Source: Bog-473 sp963824195 (GTDB lineage Bacteria > Actinomycetota > Acidimicrobiia > Acidimicrobiales > RAAP-2). From it: a stretch of DNA of 64,000 nucleotides. The number at the start of each line of letters is the position of its first letter. Position 1 is the stretch's first letter. The position numbers were made by a program, and so were the translations under genes. The notes under the pieces are model-generated. The model had not been told where the DNA came from, did not search any database, and saw only the letters and a list, made by a program, of their open reading frames with translations. The DNA is taken from assembly GCA_963824195.1 (NCBI GenBank), contig CAWGOJ010000008.1:124001-188000 (forward strand), read 5' to 3'. Shown here piece after piece: positions 33,084 through 41,481 of the stretch.

Positions 33084-33593
33084 ATGCCCGACACCGACGG
33101 GCTGGCGGAGGCGGGCGCTCAGAGCGACGCGACGCAGGCCCCCGGGACGCTCCTCGACGCACCCAACCGGGCCATCATCGAGGCGCTCCAGCGCGACGGC
33201 CGGCAGCCGTACGGCGCCATCGCGGAGGCGGTCGGGCTGTCCGAGGCAGCCGTGCGCCGCCGCGTCCAGCGTCTGCGCGAGTCGGGGATCATGCAGATCG
33301 TGGCGGTCACCGACCCGCTGCAACTGGGCTTCACCCGCCAGGCGATGATCGGGATCTCGGTCGAGGGCGACGTGCGGCGGGTGGCTGAGAAGCTCTCGGC
33401 CTTGGTCGAGGTCGACTACGTGGTGATGTGCGCCGGCTCATTCGACATCCTGGCGGAAATCGTGTGCGAGGACGACGAGCGGTTGCTGCACGTCCTCAAC
33501 GACTCGGTGCGCTCCATCCCGGGCGTGCGCTCCACCGAGACCTTCTTGTACCTGAAGCTGGCCAAGCAGACCTATACGTGGGGCACGCGATGA
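33084..33593 (+). CDS. Lrp/AsnC-family transcriptional regulator
   Basis: 169 residues. The N-terminal helix-turn-helix reads LDAPNRAIIEALQRDGRQPYGAIAEAVGLSEAAVRRRVQRLRESGI. The C-terminal ligand-binding RAM domain runs from about residue 80 with the VVMCAGSFDILAEIVCEDDERLLHVL pattern. It is divergent from the aldehyde dehydrogenase gene and just ahead of the aminotransferase, so it likely controls both units in response to an amino acid or amine. The ATG at 33084 has GAGG 7 nt upstream. Confidence 0.92.
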   Translation: MPDTDGLAEAGAQSDATQAPGTLLDAPNRAIIEALQRDGRQPYGAIAEAVGLSEAAVRRRVQRLRESGIMQIVAVTDPLQLGFTRQAMIGISVEGDVRRVAEKLSALVEVDYVVMCAGSFDILAEIVCEDDERLLHVLNDSVRSIPGVRSTETFLYLKLAKQTYTWGTR

Positions 33594-33621
33594 ATGGCCC
33601 CGCACCAATAGTGGAGGAACG

Positions 33622-35001
33622 ATGAGCACCACCAGTCCCGAGAACTCCCACCTGAGCGAGCAGGCGCGTCGACACCTGTGGATGCACTTCAGCCGGATGG
33701 GCGCCTACGAGAACAGCGAGGTGCCCGTGATCGTCCGTGGAGAGGGAGCCTACGTCTGGGACCAGCACGGGAAGCGCTACCTCGACGGCCTGGCGGGGCT
33801 CTTCACGTCGCAGATCGGCCACGGTCGCACCGAGCTCGCCGAGGCGGGCGCCAAGCAGGCCGGGACCCTGGCCTACTTTCCGCTGTGGACGTACGCGCAC
33901 CCGCGCGCCATTGAGCTGGCCGAGCGGGTGGCGGGCTACGCGCCCGGCGACCTCAACCGCGTCTTCTTCACGACCGGGGGATCCGAGGCGGTGGAGTCGG
34001 CCTGGAAGCTGGCGCGCCAGTACTTCCGCGTGATGGGACAGCCGCAGAAGACCAAGGTCATCAGCCGCTACATCGCGTACCACGGCACGTCCATGGGCGC
34101 GCTCTCCATCACGGGCATCCCGGACCTGCGCATCCCGTTCGAGCCGCTCGTGCCGGGGGCCATCAAGGTGCCGAACACGAACTTCTACCGCGCCGACGTG
34201 TTCGCCGACGACGAGGTCGCGTTCGGCCGCTGGGCGGCGGACGAGATAGAGCGGGCCATCGTGCAGGAGGGCCCCGAGTCGGTCTGCGCGGTGTTCCTCG
34301 AGCCCGTGCAGAACGCGGGCGGGTGCTTCCCGCCGCCCCCGGGATACTTCGAGCGCGTCCGCGAGATCTGCGACCGCCACGGAGTGCTGCTGGTCTCCGA
34401 CGAGGTGATCTGCGCCTTCGGGCGCCTTGGCCACTGGTTCGGGGCCCTGCGCTACGGGTACCAACCGGACATCATCACGGTGGCCAAGGGTCTCACCTCG
34501 GGCTACGCCCCGCTGGGCGCCATGATCGCCTCGGACCGCCTCATGGAGCCCTTCCTCGAGGCAGGGGCCTCTTTCCTGCACGGGTTCACCTTCGCCGGCC
34601 ACCCCGTGAGCTGCGCGGTGGCCCTGGCCAACCTCGACGTCTTCGAGGGCGAGCAGATCCTTCAGCACGTGCAGGCGACCGAGCAGACGTTCCGTACCGC
34701 ACTCGAGGGCCTCTACGACCTCCCCATCGTCGGCAACGTGCGCGGCGCGGGGTTCTTCTACGGCATTGAGCTCGTCAAGGACAAGGAGACGCGCGCCTCC
34801 TTCGACGACGAGGAGTCCGAGCGCCTCCTGCGCGGCTTCCTCTCGGGTGCGCTCTTCGAGGCGGGGCTGATCTGCCGGGCCGACGACCGGGGGGATCCGG
34901 TCATACAGCTCTCCCCGCCGCTCATCTGCGGCCAGGAGGAGATCGACTTCATTGCATCCACGCTGCGCGACGTCCTCACCGAGGCGTGGCGCAGGATGTA
35001 G
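33622..35001 (+). CDS. Class III aminotransferase (putrescine/omega-amine:pyruvate type)
   Basis: 459-residue fold-type I PLP aminotransferase. Features are HLWMHFSRMGAYEN, FFTTGGSEAVESAWKLARQYF, YHGTSMGALSITG, the PLP Asp in LVSDEVICAFGRLG, and the Schiff-base Lys in ITVAKGLTSGYAPLGA. It resembles SpuC-type putrescine/spermidine or omega-amino acid:pyruvate aminotransferases, which make alanine, consistent with the linked ald. An AGGAACG ribosome site precedes the ATG. It overlaps the next gene by 16 bp. Confidence 0.9.
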   Translation: MSTTSPENSHLSEQARRHLWMHFSRMGAYENSEVPVIVRGEGAYVWDQHGKRYLDGLAGLFTSQIGHGRTELAEAGAKQAGTLAYFPLWTYAHPRAIELAERVAGYAPGDLNRVFFTTGGSEAVESAWKLARQYFRVMGQPQKTKVISRYIAYHGTSMGALSITGIPDLRIPFEPLVPGAIKVPNTNFYRADVFADDEVAFGRWAADEIERAIVQEGPESVCAVFLEPVQNAGGCFPPPPGYFERVREICDRHGVLLVSDEVICAFGRLGHWFGALRYGYQPDIITVAKGLTSGYAPLGAMIASDRLMEPFLEAGASFLHGFTFAGHPVSCAVALANLDVFEGEQILQHVQATEQTFRTALEGLYDLPIVGNVRGAGFFYGIELVKDKETRASFDDEESERLLRGFLSGALFEAGLICRADDRGDPVIQLSPPLICGQEEIDFIASTLRDVLTEAWRRM

Positions 35002-36407
35002 CGCCGGGGGCCGCCTCGGGGTACCAGCGGCTCTCGCTGTGGTGGGAGGCCGTCCCGGTCCCGTTGCCGCCGCGCCCCGCCCTCACCCAGGACCTCCAGG
35101 TCGACGTGTGCATCGTCGGCGCCGGGTTCACCGGGCTCTGGACAGCTCATGCGCTGGCGCTGGCCGACCCGTCGCTGCGCATCGCCGTCGTGGAGCGCGA
35201 GGTGGCGGGCTTCGGGGCGTCGGGCCGCAATGGCGGCTGGTGCTCGGCGCTGTTCGCCACCTCCGACGCCGCGCTGGCCCGCCAGCACGGCCGTGTGGCC
35301 ATGCACGCCATGCGCCGGGCGATGCAGGAGACGGTCGACGTCGTCGGGGCGGCAGCGGCGAGCGAGGGCATCGACTGTTACTTCGCCAAGGGCGGGTCGG
35401 TGGACCTCGTGCGCAGCGAGGCCCAGCGGGTGCGGGCGCTGGCCGAGGTGGACGAGGCGCGTGCGCTCGGCTTCGGAGAGGACGACGTCCGCTGGCTCGG
35501 GCCTGACGAGACGCGCGCGCTGATCGGTGCCGACGGGGTCCTCGGTGCGACCTTCACCCCGCACTGCGCCGCGCTGCAACCGGCACTCCTGGCGCGGGGG
35601 CTGGCGGACGCGGTCGAGCGGCGAGGGGTGCGGGTCTTCGAGCACACCGAGGTCCTCGACATCCGGCCCCGCTCGGCCGGTTCTCCCCCGTCGGTCGTCA
35701 CCCGCGGCGGCACCGTCGAGGCCGAGGTCGTGGTGCGAGCGACGGAGGCCTGGACGCCGACCCTGCCGGGGCTCCACCGCGACATCGTCCCGGTCTACTC
35801 GCTCATGGTGGCAACCGAGCCCCTGGGGGACCGCTTCTGGTCCTCGGCGGGCCTCGAGGAGCGCGCCACTTTCGCGGACCACCGCCACATGATCATTTAC
35901 GGGCAGCGGACCGCCGACGGCCGCATCGCTTTCGGCGGCCGCGGGGCGCCCTACCACTTCGGGTCGTCGGTGCGCGAAGGCTACGACGCCGAGCCGGCAG
36001 TGCACGAGCTGCTGCGCCGGACGTTGACCGAGCTCTTCCCGGAGCTCGACGGGGCGCGCTTCACGCACGCCTGGGGCGGCCCGCTCGGCATCCCGCGCGA
36101 CTGGCACTCCTCGGTCGGCCTCGACCGGGGCTCCGGCATGGCCTGGGCGGGGGGGTACGTGGGCGACGGGGTGTCCACCACCAATCTGGCCGGGCGCACG
36201 CTGGCCGACCTCATCACGGGCGCCGACACCGCCCTCACCGCCCTGCCCTGGGTGGGTCACCGGTCGCCGCAGTGGGAGCCCGAGCCCCTGCGCTGGCTCG
36301 GGGTCAACGCCGGCCTGTGGGCCATGAGGCTGGCGGACCGCAGCGAGACCCGCCGCGGGCGCCCGAGCCGGGTGGCCGGCGCGATGGGACGCCTCCTCGG
36401 GCAGTGA
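34986..36407 (+). CDS. FAD-dependent amine oxidoreductase (PuuB/DadA-like)
   Basis: 473-residue flavoprotein of the DAO family. The dinucleotide site is VDVCIVGAGFTGLWTAHAL, followed by GASGRNGGWCSALFA, the GRNGG segment typical of gamma-glutamylputrescine oxidase (PuuB). The C-terminal FAD contact is MAWAGGYVGDGVSTTNLAGRTLADL. It could oxidise putrescine derivatives or an N-methyl/amine substrate. The start at GTG 34986 overlaps the aminotransferase's end, so the two are likely co-expressed. Confidence 0.87.
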   Translation: MAQDVAPGAASGYQRLSLWWEAVPVPLPPRPALTQDLQVDVCIVGAGFTGLWTAHALALADPSLRIAVVEREVAGFGASGRNGGWCSALFATSDAALARQHGRVAMHAMRRAMQETVDVVGAAAASEGIDCYFAKGGSVDLVRSEAQRVRALAEVDEARALGFGEDDVRWLGPDETRALIGADGVLGATFTPHCAALQPALLARGLADAVERRGVRVFEHTEVLDIRPRSAGSPPSVVTRGGTVEAEVVVRATEAWTPTLPGLHRDIVPVYSLMVATEPLGDRFWSSAGLEERATFADHRHMIIYGQRTADGRIAFGGRGAPYHFGSSVREGYDAEPAVHELLRRTLTELFPELDGARFTHAWGGPLGIPRDWHSSVGLDRGSGMAWAGGYVGDGVSTTNLAGRTLADLITGADTALTALPWVGHRSPQWEPEPLRWLGVNAGLWAMRLADRSETRRGRPSRVAGAMGRLLGQ

Positions 36408-36427
36408 TCGGTGCCACAATCTCGCCC

Positions 36428-36880
36428 GTGCCCGAAACGGCGGCCGAAGCCATCACGAAGCTGATCTACACCTACGCCGAGCGGATCGACGACGGTGACT
36501 TCGCCGGCGTGGGCGAGCTGTTCGCCCACGCCACCCTGACGTTCGAGGGGTTCGGCGACGCCGTCAGCGGTCGCGACGCCATTCAGGCCCTCTACACGCG
36601 GAGCACCCGGCGCTATGAGGACGGGACTCCGCGCACCAAGCACGTCATGACGAACGTGATGGTCGACGTCGACGACGACGACGTGACCGCACGGAGCCGG
36701 TCGTACTTCACGGTGCTGCAAGCCGTGCCCGGCGCGCTCGCCCTCCAGCCGGTCATCGCCGGCCGCTACCGACACACCTATGAACTCGTGGACTCAGGGT
36801 GGCGCGTGGCGACCATGCACATCACGATCGACCTCGTCGGCGACCTCGGGCACCACATGCTCTTCGACCTCGCGCCATGA
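36428..36880 (+). CDS. SnoaL-like (NTF2-fold) protein
   Basis: 150-residue SnoaL-like protein: ITKLIYTYAERIDDGDFAGVGELFAHATLTFEG, SGRDAIQALYTRSTRRYEDGTPRTKHVMTNVMVDV and WRVATMHITIDLVGDL. This resembles the hydroxylating-dioxygenase-beta/SnoaL_4 pattern of aromatic and polyketide enzymes. Ligand and reaction are unknown. The GTG at 36428 is chosen; in-frame alternatives extend back to the previous stop. Its stop overlaps the DUF2505 start (ATGA). Confidence 0.82.
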   Translation: MPETAAEAITKLIYTYAERIDDGDFAGVGELFAHATLTFEGFGDAVSGRDAIQALYTRSTRRYEDGTPRTKHVMTNVMVDVDDDDVTARSRSYFTVLQAVPGALALQPVIAGRYRHTYELVDSGWRVATMHITIDLVGDLGHHMLFDLAP

Positions 36881-37368
36881 AGCTCTCGCTCGTCTACGGC
36901 TGGGACTGCACGCCCGAGGCGTTCTGGGCCCTCTACTTCGACCCCGAGTTCGTGGTCCGCCTCCACCGCGAGGCCCTGGGCTCGACCTCGGCCGAGGTGG
37001 TGTCGCAGGAGGGCGACCTCTCGAGCGGCCTGGTGCGCACCCTCCGCTACGGCCAGCGGCCCAACATGCCGGGCGCGGTCCGCAAGATCTTCGGCGAGGA
37101 GGTCACCACCACCGAGGTCAGCACGTTCGACCCGGCGACGTCGACGACGTCATTCACCATGACGCCGGGCACCATGGCCGACAAGACGCACATTGAGGGC
37201 GCGATCGCCCTCACCAACGAGAGCGGGAGCACGGTGGAAGCGTTCTCGCTCGACGCCCGGGTCAAGATCTTCGGAGCCGGGCCGATCGTGGAGCGCTTCA
37301 TTGAGCATCAGGCCCGCGACATGCAGGAGAAGGCGGTCGCGTACATGCGGGGCGAGCTCGAGGGATGA
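36877..37368 (+). CDS. DUF2505 (SRPBCC-fold) protein
   Basis: 163-residue protein matching DUF2505, an actinobacterial family of the START/SRPBCC ligand-binding fold: WDCTPEAFWALYFDPEFVVRLHREALG, MPGAVRKIFGEEVTTTEVSTFD, and the C-terminal long helix FIEHQARDMQEKAVAYMRGEL. It is co-translated with the SnoaL protein and so may bind a related hydrophobic ligand. It is convergent with cobQ, 16 bp away. Confidence 0.85.
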   Translation: MKLSLVYGWDCTPEAFWALYFDPEFVVRLHREALGSTSAEVVSQEGDLSSGLVRTLRYGQRPNMPGAVRKIFGEEVTTTEVSTFDPATSTTSFTMTPGTMADKTHIEGAIALTNESGSTVEAFSLDARVKIFGAGPIVERFIEHQARDMQEKAVAYMRGELEG

Positions 37369-37384
37369 CCTCCTCGCCCCTCGC

Positions 37385-38887
37385 CTACGTGGGCGACCCG
37401 GTCTCCACCAGCCCCCAGAGGCGGTCGAGGTCGAGGTGCTCCTCGCAGGCGTCGGCGATCCGGTCGATCTGGCGCTCGCGCCGCGCAGCGTAGGAGACCC
37501 CCGACGATCGCCAGCCCGCGCCGCGCCGAGTCGCCACGTGGCCCAGGAACCAGGCGCGGAACGCGTCCTCCTCGAACAGCCCGTGCAGCGTGGTGCCCAG
37601 GAGGACACCGGCGCCGGCGACCGCACTGAGCGGGCCGTCCGCCCCGTCGGGCGCCAGCCACGGCACGAAGCCCGGCCGCGGCGAGAGGCGGCCGTGGCGG
37701 ATCTCGTAGCCGCGCACCGGCGCGCCGTCGGGCCCACCGCTCGTGGTGAGGCGGGTGAGCTTCTCCTCCTCGAAGACCGTGTCCACGGGCAGCCAGCCGA
37801 GCCCCGCACTCACCGGCTCGGCGGACTCGACCCCGCCGGGGTCACGCAGCTCCTGCCCCATCATCTGGAACCCCCCGCAGATACCGAGGATCACCGGTGG
37901 TGAGGTGCCGCGGCGCAGCGTGTCGAGCGCGCCGGCCAGGCCGCTCTCGCCCAGCCAGCGCAGGTCGGCCACCGTGGCCCGGGTCCCGCCGATCACGACC
38001 AGGTCGGGGTCGCCCAGCGCACCCGGCTGGCCGACCCAGCGGACCCGCACGCCCGGCTCGGCGGCGAGCGGGTCGAGGTCGCTGAAGTTGGACAGGCGGG
38101 GCAGGCGGATGGCCGCCACGTCGAGTCCGGCGCCGGAGACCGCGGCCGGCAGCCCGGAGGGCTGCGCCAGGGCCAGCGAGTCCTCGGCGTCGAGCCCCAG
38201 GTCCCCGAGATGGGGGAGCACCCCGAGGATGGGGATGCCGCAGCGGTCTTCCAACTCGGCCGCCGCGCCACCCAGGAGGGCCGGGTCGCCGCGGAAGCGG
38301 TTGATGACAAAGCCCCCGATCAGCGAGGACAGCTCGTCGGGCAGGATCGCCACCGTTCCCAGGAGGTGCGCGAACACGCCGCCCCGCTCGATGTCCCCCA
38401 CCAGGATGGCGGGGATCCCGGCGCGCCGAGCCAGGCCCAGGTTCACGATGTCGTCGCGCAGCAGGTTGATCTCGGCGGGGCTGCCGGCGCCTTCGCAGAC
38501 GACGACGTCGAAGCGGGCACGCAGCGAGGCCAGCGCGGCATCGACCACGTCAACGAGCGTCCGCTTGGACGCCTGGTAATCGCCCGCCTCCCGCACACCG
38601 GCCGGGCGCCCCATGACAACGACATGGGACGCGCGCTCACCGGTGGGCTTGAGCAATACGGGGTTCATGGCGACCTCGGGCTCGGCGCCGGCGGCGATCG
38701 CCTGGACCCACTGGGCCCGGCCCATCTCGCCGCCCTCCGCGGAGACCATGGCGTTGAGCGACATGTTCTGGCCCTTGAACGGAGCCGCCGCGACGCCCCG
38801 ACGGGCCAGCAGCCGGCAGAGCCCGGTCGTGACGGTGGACTTGCCGGCATCGGACGAGGTCCCGCAGACCATGAGCGACCCGTGCAT
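37385..38887 (-). CDS. cobQ: Cobyric acid synthase
   Basis: 500 residues. Amidates positions b, d, e and g of adenosylcobyrinic diamide in B12 synthesis, using glutamine and ATP. The N-terminal synthetase domain starts MVCGTSSDAGKSTVTTGLCRLLARRG and has PFKGQNMSLNA, the CobQ signature. The C-terminal class I glutaminase domain has the catalytic Cys in LGICGGFQMMGQEL and the His in TTLHGLFE. It is a lone cob gene here, with no other B12 genes beside it and no B12 riboswitch visible upstream. ATG 38887 is preferred over the GTG one codon earlier. Confidence 0.95.
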   Translation of the reverse strand: MHGSLMVCGTSSDAGKSTVTTGLCRLLARRGVAAAPFKGQNMSLNAMVSAEGGEMGRAQWVQAIAAGAEPEVAMNPVLLKPTGERASHVVVMGRPAGVREAGDYQASKRTLVDVVDAALASLRARFDVVVCEGAGSPAEINLLRDDIVNLGLARRAGIPAILVGDIERGGVFAHLLGTVAILPDELSSLIGGFVINRFRGDPALLGGAAAELEDRCGIPILGVLPHLGDLGLDAEDSLALAQPSGLPAAVSGAGLDVAAIRLPRLSNFSDLDPLAAEPGVRVRWVGQPGALGDPDLVVIGGTRATVADLRWLGESGLAGALDTLRRGTSPPVILGICGGFQMMGQELRDPGGVESAEPVSAGLGWLPVDTVFEEEKLTRLTTSGGPDGAPVRGYEIRHGRLSPRPGFVPWLAPDGADGPLSAVAGAGVLLGTTLHGLFEEDAFRAWFLGHVATRRGAGWRSSGVSYAARRERQIDRIADACEEHLDLDRLWGLVETGSPT

Positions 38888-38949
38888 CACCGGAGTTCTA
38901 GTCGTAATCGGTTCACACGGATTTCACGGAAGTCACTTGACCCGGGTGG

Positions 38950-38972
38950 CCCGCGGCATGTCATGCTGCGGG
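38950..38972. other. Stem-loop between cobQ and the NCS1 permease gene
   Basis: CCCGCGGCAT-GTC-ATGCTGCGGG, 10 bp arms with one G-T pair, in the 264 bp divergent gap. It could act as an operator or in the 5' UTR of either gene; the layout does not match a riboswitch I know. Confidence 0.35.
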
Positions 38973-39151
38973 CGGCACACCATCGGTCGCTCGCCAGGGA
39001 GGCGCACCGGAACCCGACAGGGTGGGGTGCGCGGACGAATGACCGAGGGCCGGCCGCCGGGGGGTTGCCGGGCACCACGCCTTCCCCGGTCGTCCCTCCG
39101 GGGACGTGCGCGTGTTCCCGCTGAGGCGAACAACGAGGGAGGTAACGCGCG

Positions 39152-40675
39152 GTGGCGATCACCGAGGACTTCACGGAGGATCTCGCGGTCATACACGACC
39201 CCGGCTCCGACGAGGTGTTCCACGTCGAGCAGCACGGGATCGACTTCATCCCCGAGAGCGAGCGCTGGGCCACCCCGAAGGACATCTTCGGGATGTGGGC
39301 GGGCGCGAGCGTGCAGATCGAGTACTTCATCTACGGCGCCATCGTGATGACGTTCGGGCTGACGTTCGCCCAGGTGCTCTTCGTCATCGTCCTCGGCAAC
39401 CTGTCCTACTTCCTGCTCGGGCTGTGCTCGCTACAGGGGCCGAACACCGGCACGGCGGTCTTCGCCATCAACCGGGCCCCCTTCGGGCCGAACGGCTCGC
39501 GGCCGATCTCGGTCTTCAACTGGTTCACCCAGATCGGCTTCGAGGTCGAGGGCCTGATCCTCATCGTGGGCGCGGGCATCGTCCTCATGTCCAAGGCGGG
39601 CTACCTGCCGGGCAGCCCGGCCAAGGTCGTGCTCGTCATCGTGGCCGTGCTGATCCAGGGCATCCTGCCCTTCCTCGGCCACGCCGCCATCGTCAAGACG
39701 CTGCGCTGGCTCATCGTCCCCTTCATCGTCCTCTTCGCCGTCATGCTCGGCTTCGCCATTCCGCACGCCAACCTGCACGTGGTGAAGTCCAGCGGGGACT
39801 GGCAGGCCTTCACCGAGGCGCTCGCCTTCACCATCGCGCTGAGCGGCCTCGGGTGGGTCGAGAACGGCAACGACTACACCCGTTACTGCCCGACCAACAC
39901 GTCGAAGAAGGGCATCGTCGGGTGGGTCTTCCTCGGCACCGCCCTGCCGGAGATCCTCATCATGACGTTGGGGGCCGTCGTCGGCACCTTCGTCCTCAAC
40001 ATCGGGACGGGCGCCGGCGGGTTCCAGCCCTTCCTCCACCAGCACGCCATCCCGTCCTGGTTCGTCGTGGTGTTCCTGCTCTTCGCCGTCGTGCAGCTCT
40101 TCGGCATCAACAGCCTCGACATGTACTCCTCGGGCGTGACGATGCAGGCCATCGGGATCCCGGTCAAGCGGTACCAGGCGGTGCTCATCGATTGCGCGAT
40201 CGCGCTCGGCATCACCATGTGGGCGATCTTCAGCGGTTCCTTCACCGAGTACCTGTCCGACTTCGTCGACCTCGTGATCGTGTGGATCGCGCCCTGGAGC
40301 GCCATCTTCCTGGTCGACTGGGCCCTGCGGCGCTACCGCTACGTGCCGAGTGAGCTGCAGAAGACCGGGCGCACCTCCCTGTACTGGCGCAAGGGCGGCG
40401 TCTTCTGGCCCGCAATCATCGCCCAGGTGGTCGGGATGTACGCCGCCATCTCGGCGCTCTACGTGAACCCGACCTACTACTTCCGCGTGCCACGCTGGAT
40501 GAACGAAGTGACCGACCACACGCAGGACGCCTACCACTACGGCGGGGACTTCAGCGTCTTCCTCGGCATGGGGGTGGCCGCACTCGTCTACCTCGTCCTC
40601 GCCGTCCGCAAGGTGCGCAAGGAGGCCCACGCCCAGGAGGCGCTCCTCACGGAGGAGGGGTTGCTCGCCGGCTGA
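39152..40675 (+). CDS. NCS1-family nucleobase:cation symporter-like permease
   Basis: 507-residue inner-membrane transporter of the NCS1 (cytosine/purine/hydantoin) family with about 12 hydrophobic segments. It has the family's early FGMWAGASVQIEYFIYGAIVMTFGL helix, a GPNTGTAVFAINRAPFGPNGSRPISVFNWFTQIGFEVEG segment, and GWVENGNDYTRYCP at the conserved NDY(T/S)RY site near the substrate pocket. The substrate (cytosine, purine, allantoin or other) cannot be chosen from sequence. GTG 39152 has GGGAGG 8 nt upstream. A long acidic N-terminus precedes the first helix. Confidence 0.9.
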   Translation: MAITEDFTEDLAVIHDPGSDEVFHVEQHGIDFIPESERWATPKDIFGMWAGASVQIEYFIYGAIVMTFGLTFAQVLFVIVLGNLSYFLLGLCSLQGPNTGTAVFAINRAPFGPNGSRPISVFNWFTQIGFEVEGLILIVGAGIVLMSKAGYLPGSPAKVVLVIVAVLIQGILPFLGHAAIVKTLRWLIVPFIVLFAVMLGFAIPHANLHVVKSSGDWQAFTEALAFTIALSGLGWVENGNDYTRYCPTNTSKKGIVGWVFLGTALPEILIMTLGAVVGTFVLNIGTGAGGFQPFLHQHAIPSWFVVVFLLFAVVQLFGINSLDMYSSGVTMQAIGIPVKRYQAVLIDCAIALGITMWAIFSGSFTEYLSDFVDLVIVWIAPWSAIFLVDWALRRYRYVPSELQKTGRTSLYWRKGGVFWPAIIAQVVGMYAAISALYVNPTYYFRVPRWMNEVTDHTQDAYHYGGDFSVFLGMGVAALVYLVLAVRKVRKEAHAQEALLTEEGLLAG

Positions 40676-40769
40676 CCCCTCCGGCGAGCGTTGGCGTTCC
40701 GCAATCACCTCGAGCTTTCAGCGATGTCGATCGGGTTGGATCTCGCCGGGCTTCGTAGGTGCTCCGCAG

Positions 40770-41225
40770 CTACTTCTTGTAGTCGATCAGCTCCCTCAGC
40801 AAGGCCTCCCAGGGGGACTTCTCCCAGCCATCGTCCTCGCCGAGCTTCTTTGCAACGGCGACGGCGTCTTCCACCCACTGGATCCTCACGTCTTCGATGG
40901 GTTCGGCCTTTCCCACCCTGTGGTGGGTGCCACTACCCGGCATCGCATCGGCCACGCCGAAGTCGAAGGCGAACCAGTCGTCCTTCCAGATCTGATGACG
41001 TTGCTTCAACTGCTCCCATCGGGGGTGTTTCTGACTCCTGTCGTCAGCCATCTTGATGGCCCATTTCACACAAAGGCGGGCACGATGCGGATCCCCTTCA
41101 GACGTTGTCTTGGCTATCGCATCCTCGTATGAAACGAGCTTGGCCTTCTGGTCTTCTGGGAAGGTTTCGTGGGCGGCGTTGACGAAGACCTCGAGAATGG
41201 GGGACGGAGAACTCACATTGGCCAT
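40770..41225 (-). CDS. Hypothetical protein (151 aa)
   Basis: Not recognised. 151 residues from the ATG at 41225, hydrophilic, with MANVSSPSPILEVFVNAAHETFPEDQKA, a Lys/Arg/Trp-rich middle (HPRWEQLKQRHQIWKDDWFAFDFGVADA) and a C-terminal helix ending ELIDYKK. No signal peptide or transmembrane helix. The DNA is clearly less GC-rich than that of its neighbours and the codons are less biased, so it may be recently acquired. It stands alone between the NCS1 permease and a flavoprotein gene. Confidence 0.6.
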   Translation of the reverse strand: MANVSSPSPILEVFVNAAHETFPEDQKAKLVSYEDAIAKTTSEGDPHRARLCVKWAIKMADDRSQKHPRWEQLKQRHQIWKDDWFAFDFGVADAMPGSGTHHRVGKAEPIEDVRIQWVEDAVAVAKKLGEDDGWEKSPWEALLRELIDYKK

Positions 41226-41481
41226 GCTCGATGTTATGGCACGCGGAATGCGCTCTTCACAGATCGGTGCCGCTCTTCCCAAAGTGCGAATCGAGAGACG
41301 CTCTTGGACCTGGGGCGGTGCCCTATCGTCAGATCGGGGCACGACCGACCGCCCCGACGGCCTTGACTAAGGTCACACTGCGTCATGGGCGAGGAGTTGC
41401 TCAGCCTCACGGGAACGTGCGAGCGGGGATCAATCGACACCACGGCGCGCTCCACCATTTGGTTCTGACGCGAGGAGGGGG

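Noticed and set aside
34758..36419. 553-codon minus-strand frame
   Set aside because: It is antisense to the aminotransferase end and the flavoprotein, with no domain and a shadow-like composition.
38888..39151. Possible cobalamin, TPP or guanidine riboswitch between cobQ and the NCS1 permease
   Set aside because: No B12 box, TPP core or guanidine-I conserved blocks could be found on either strand.
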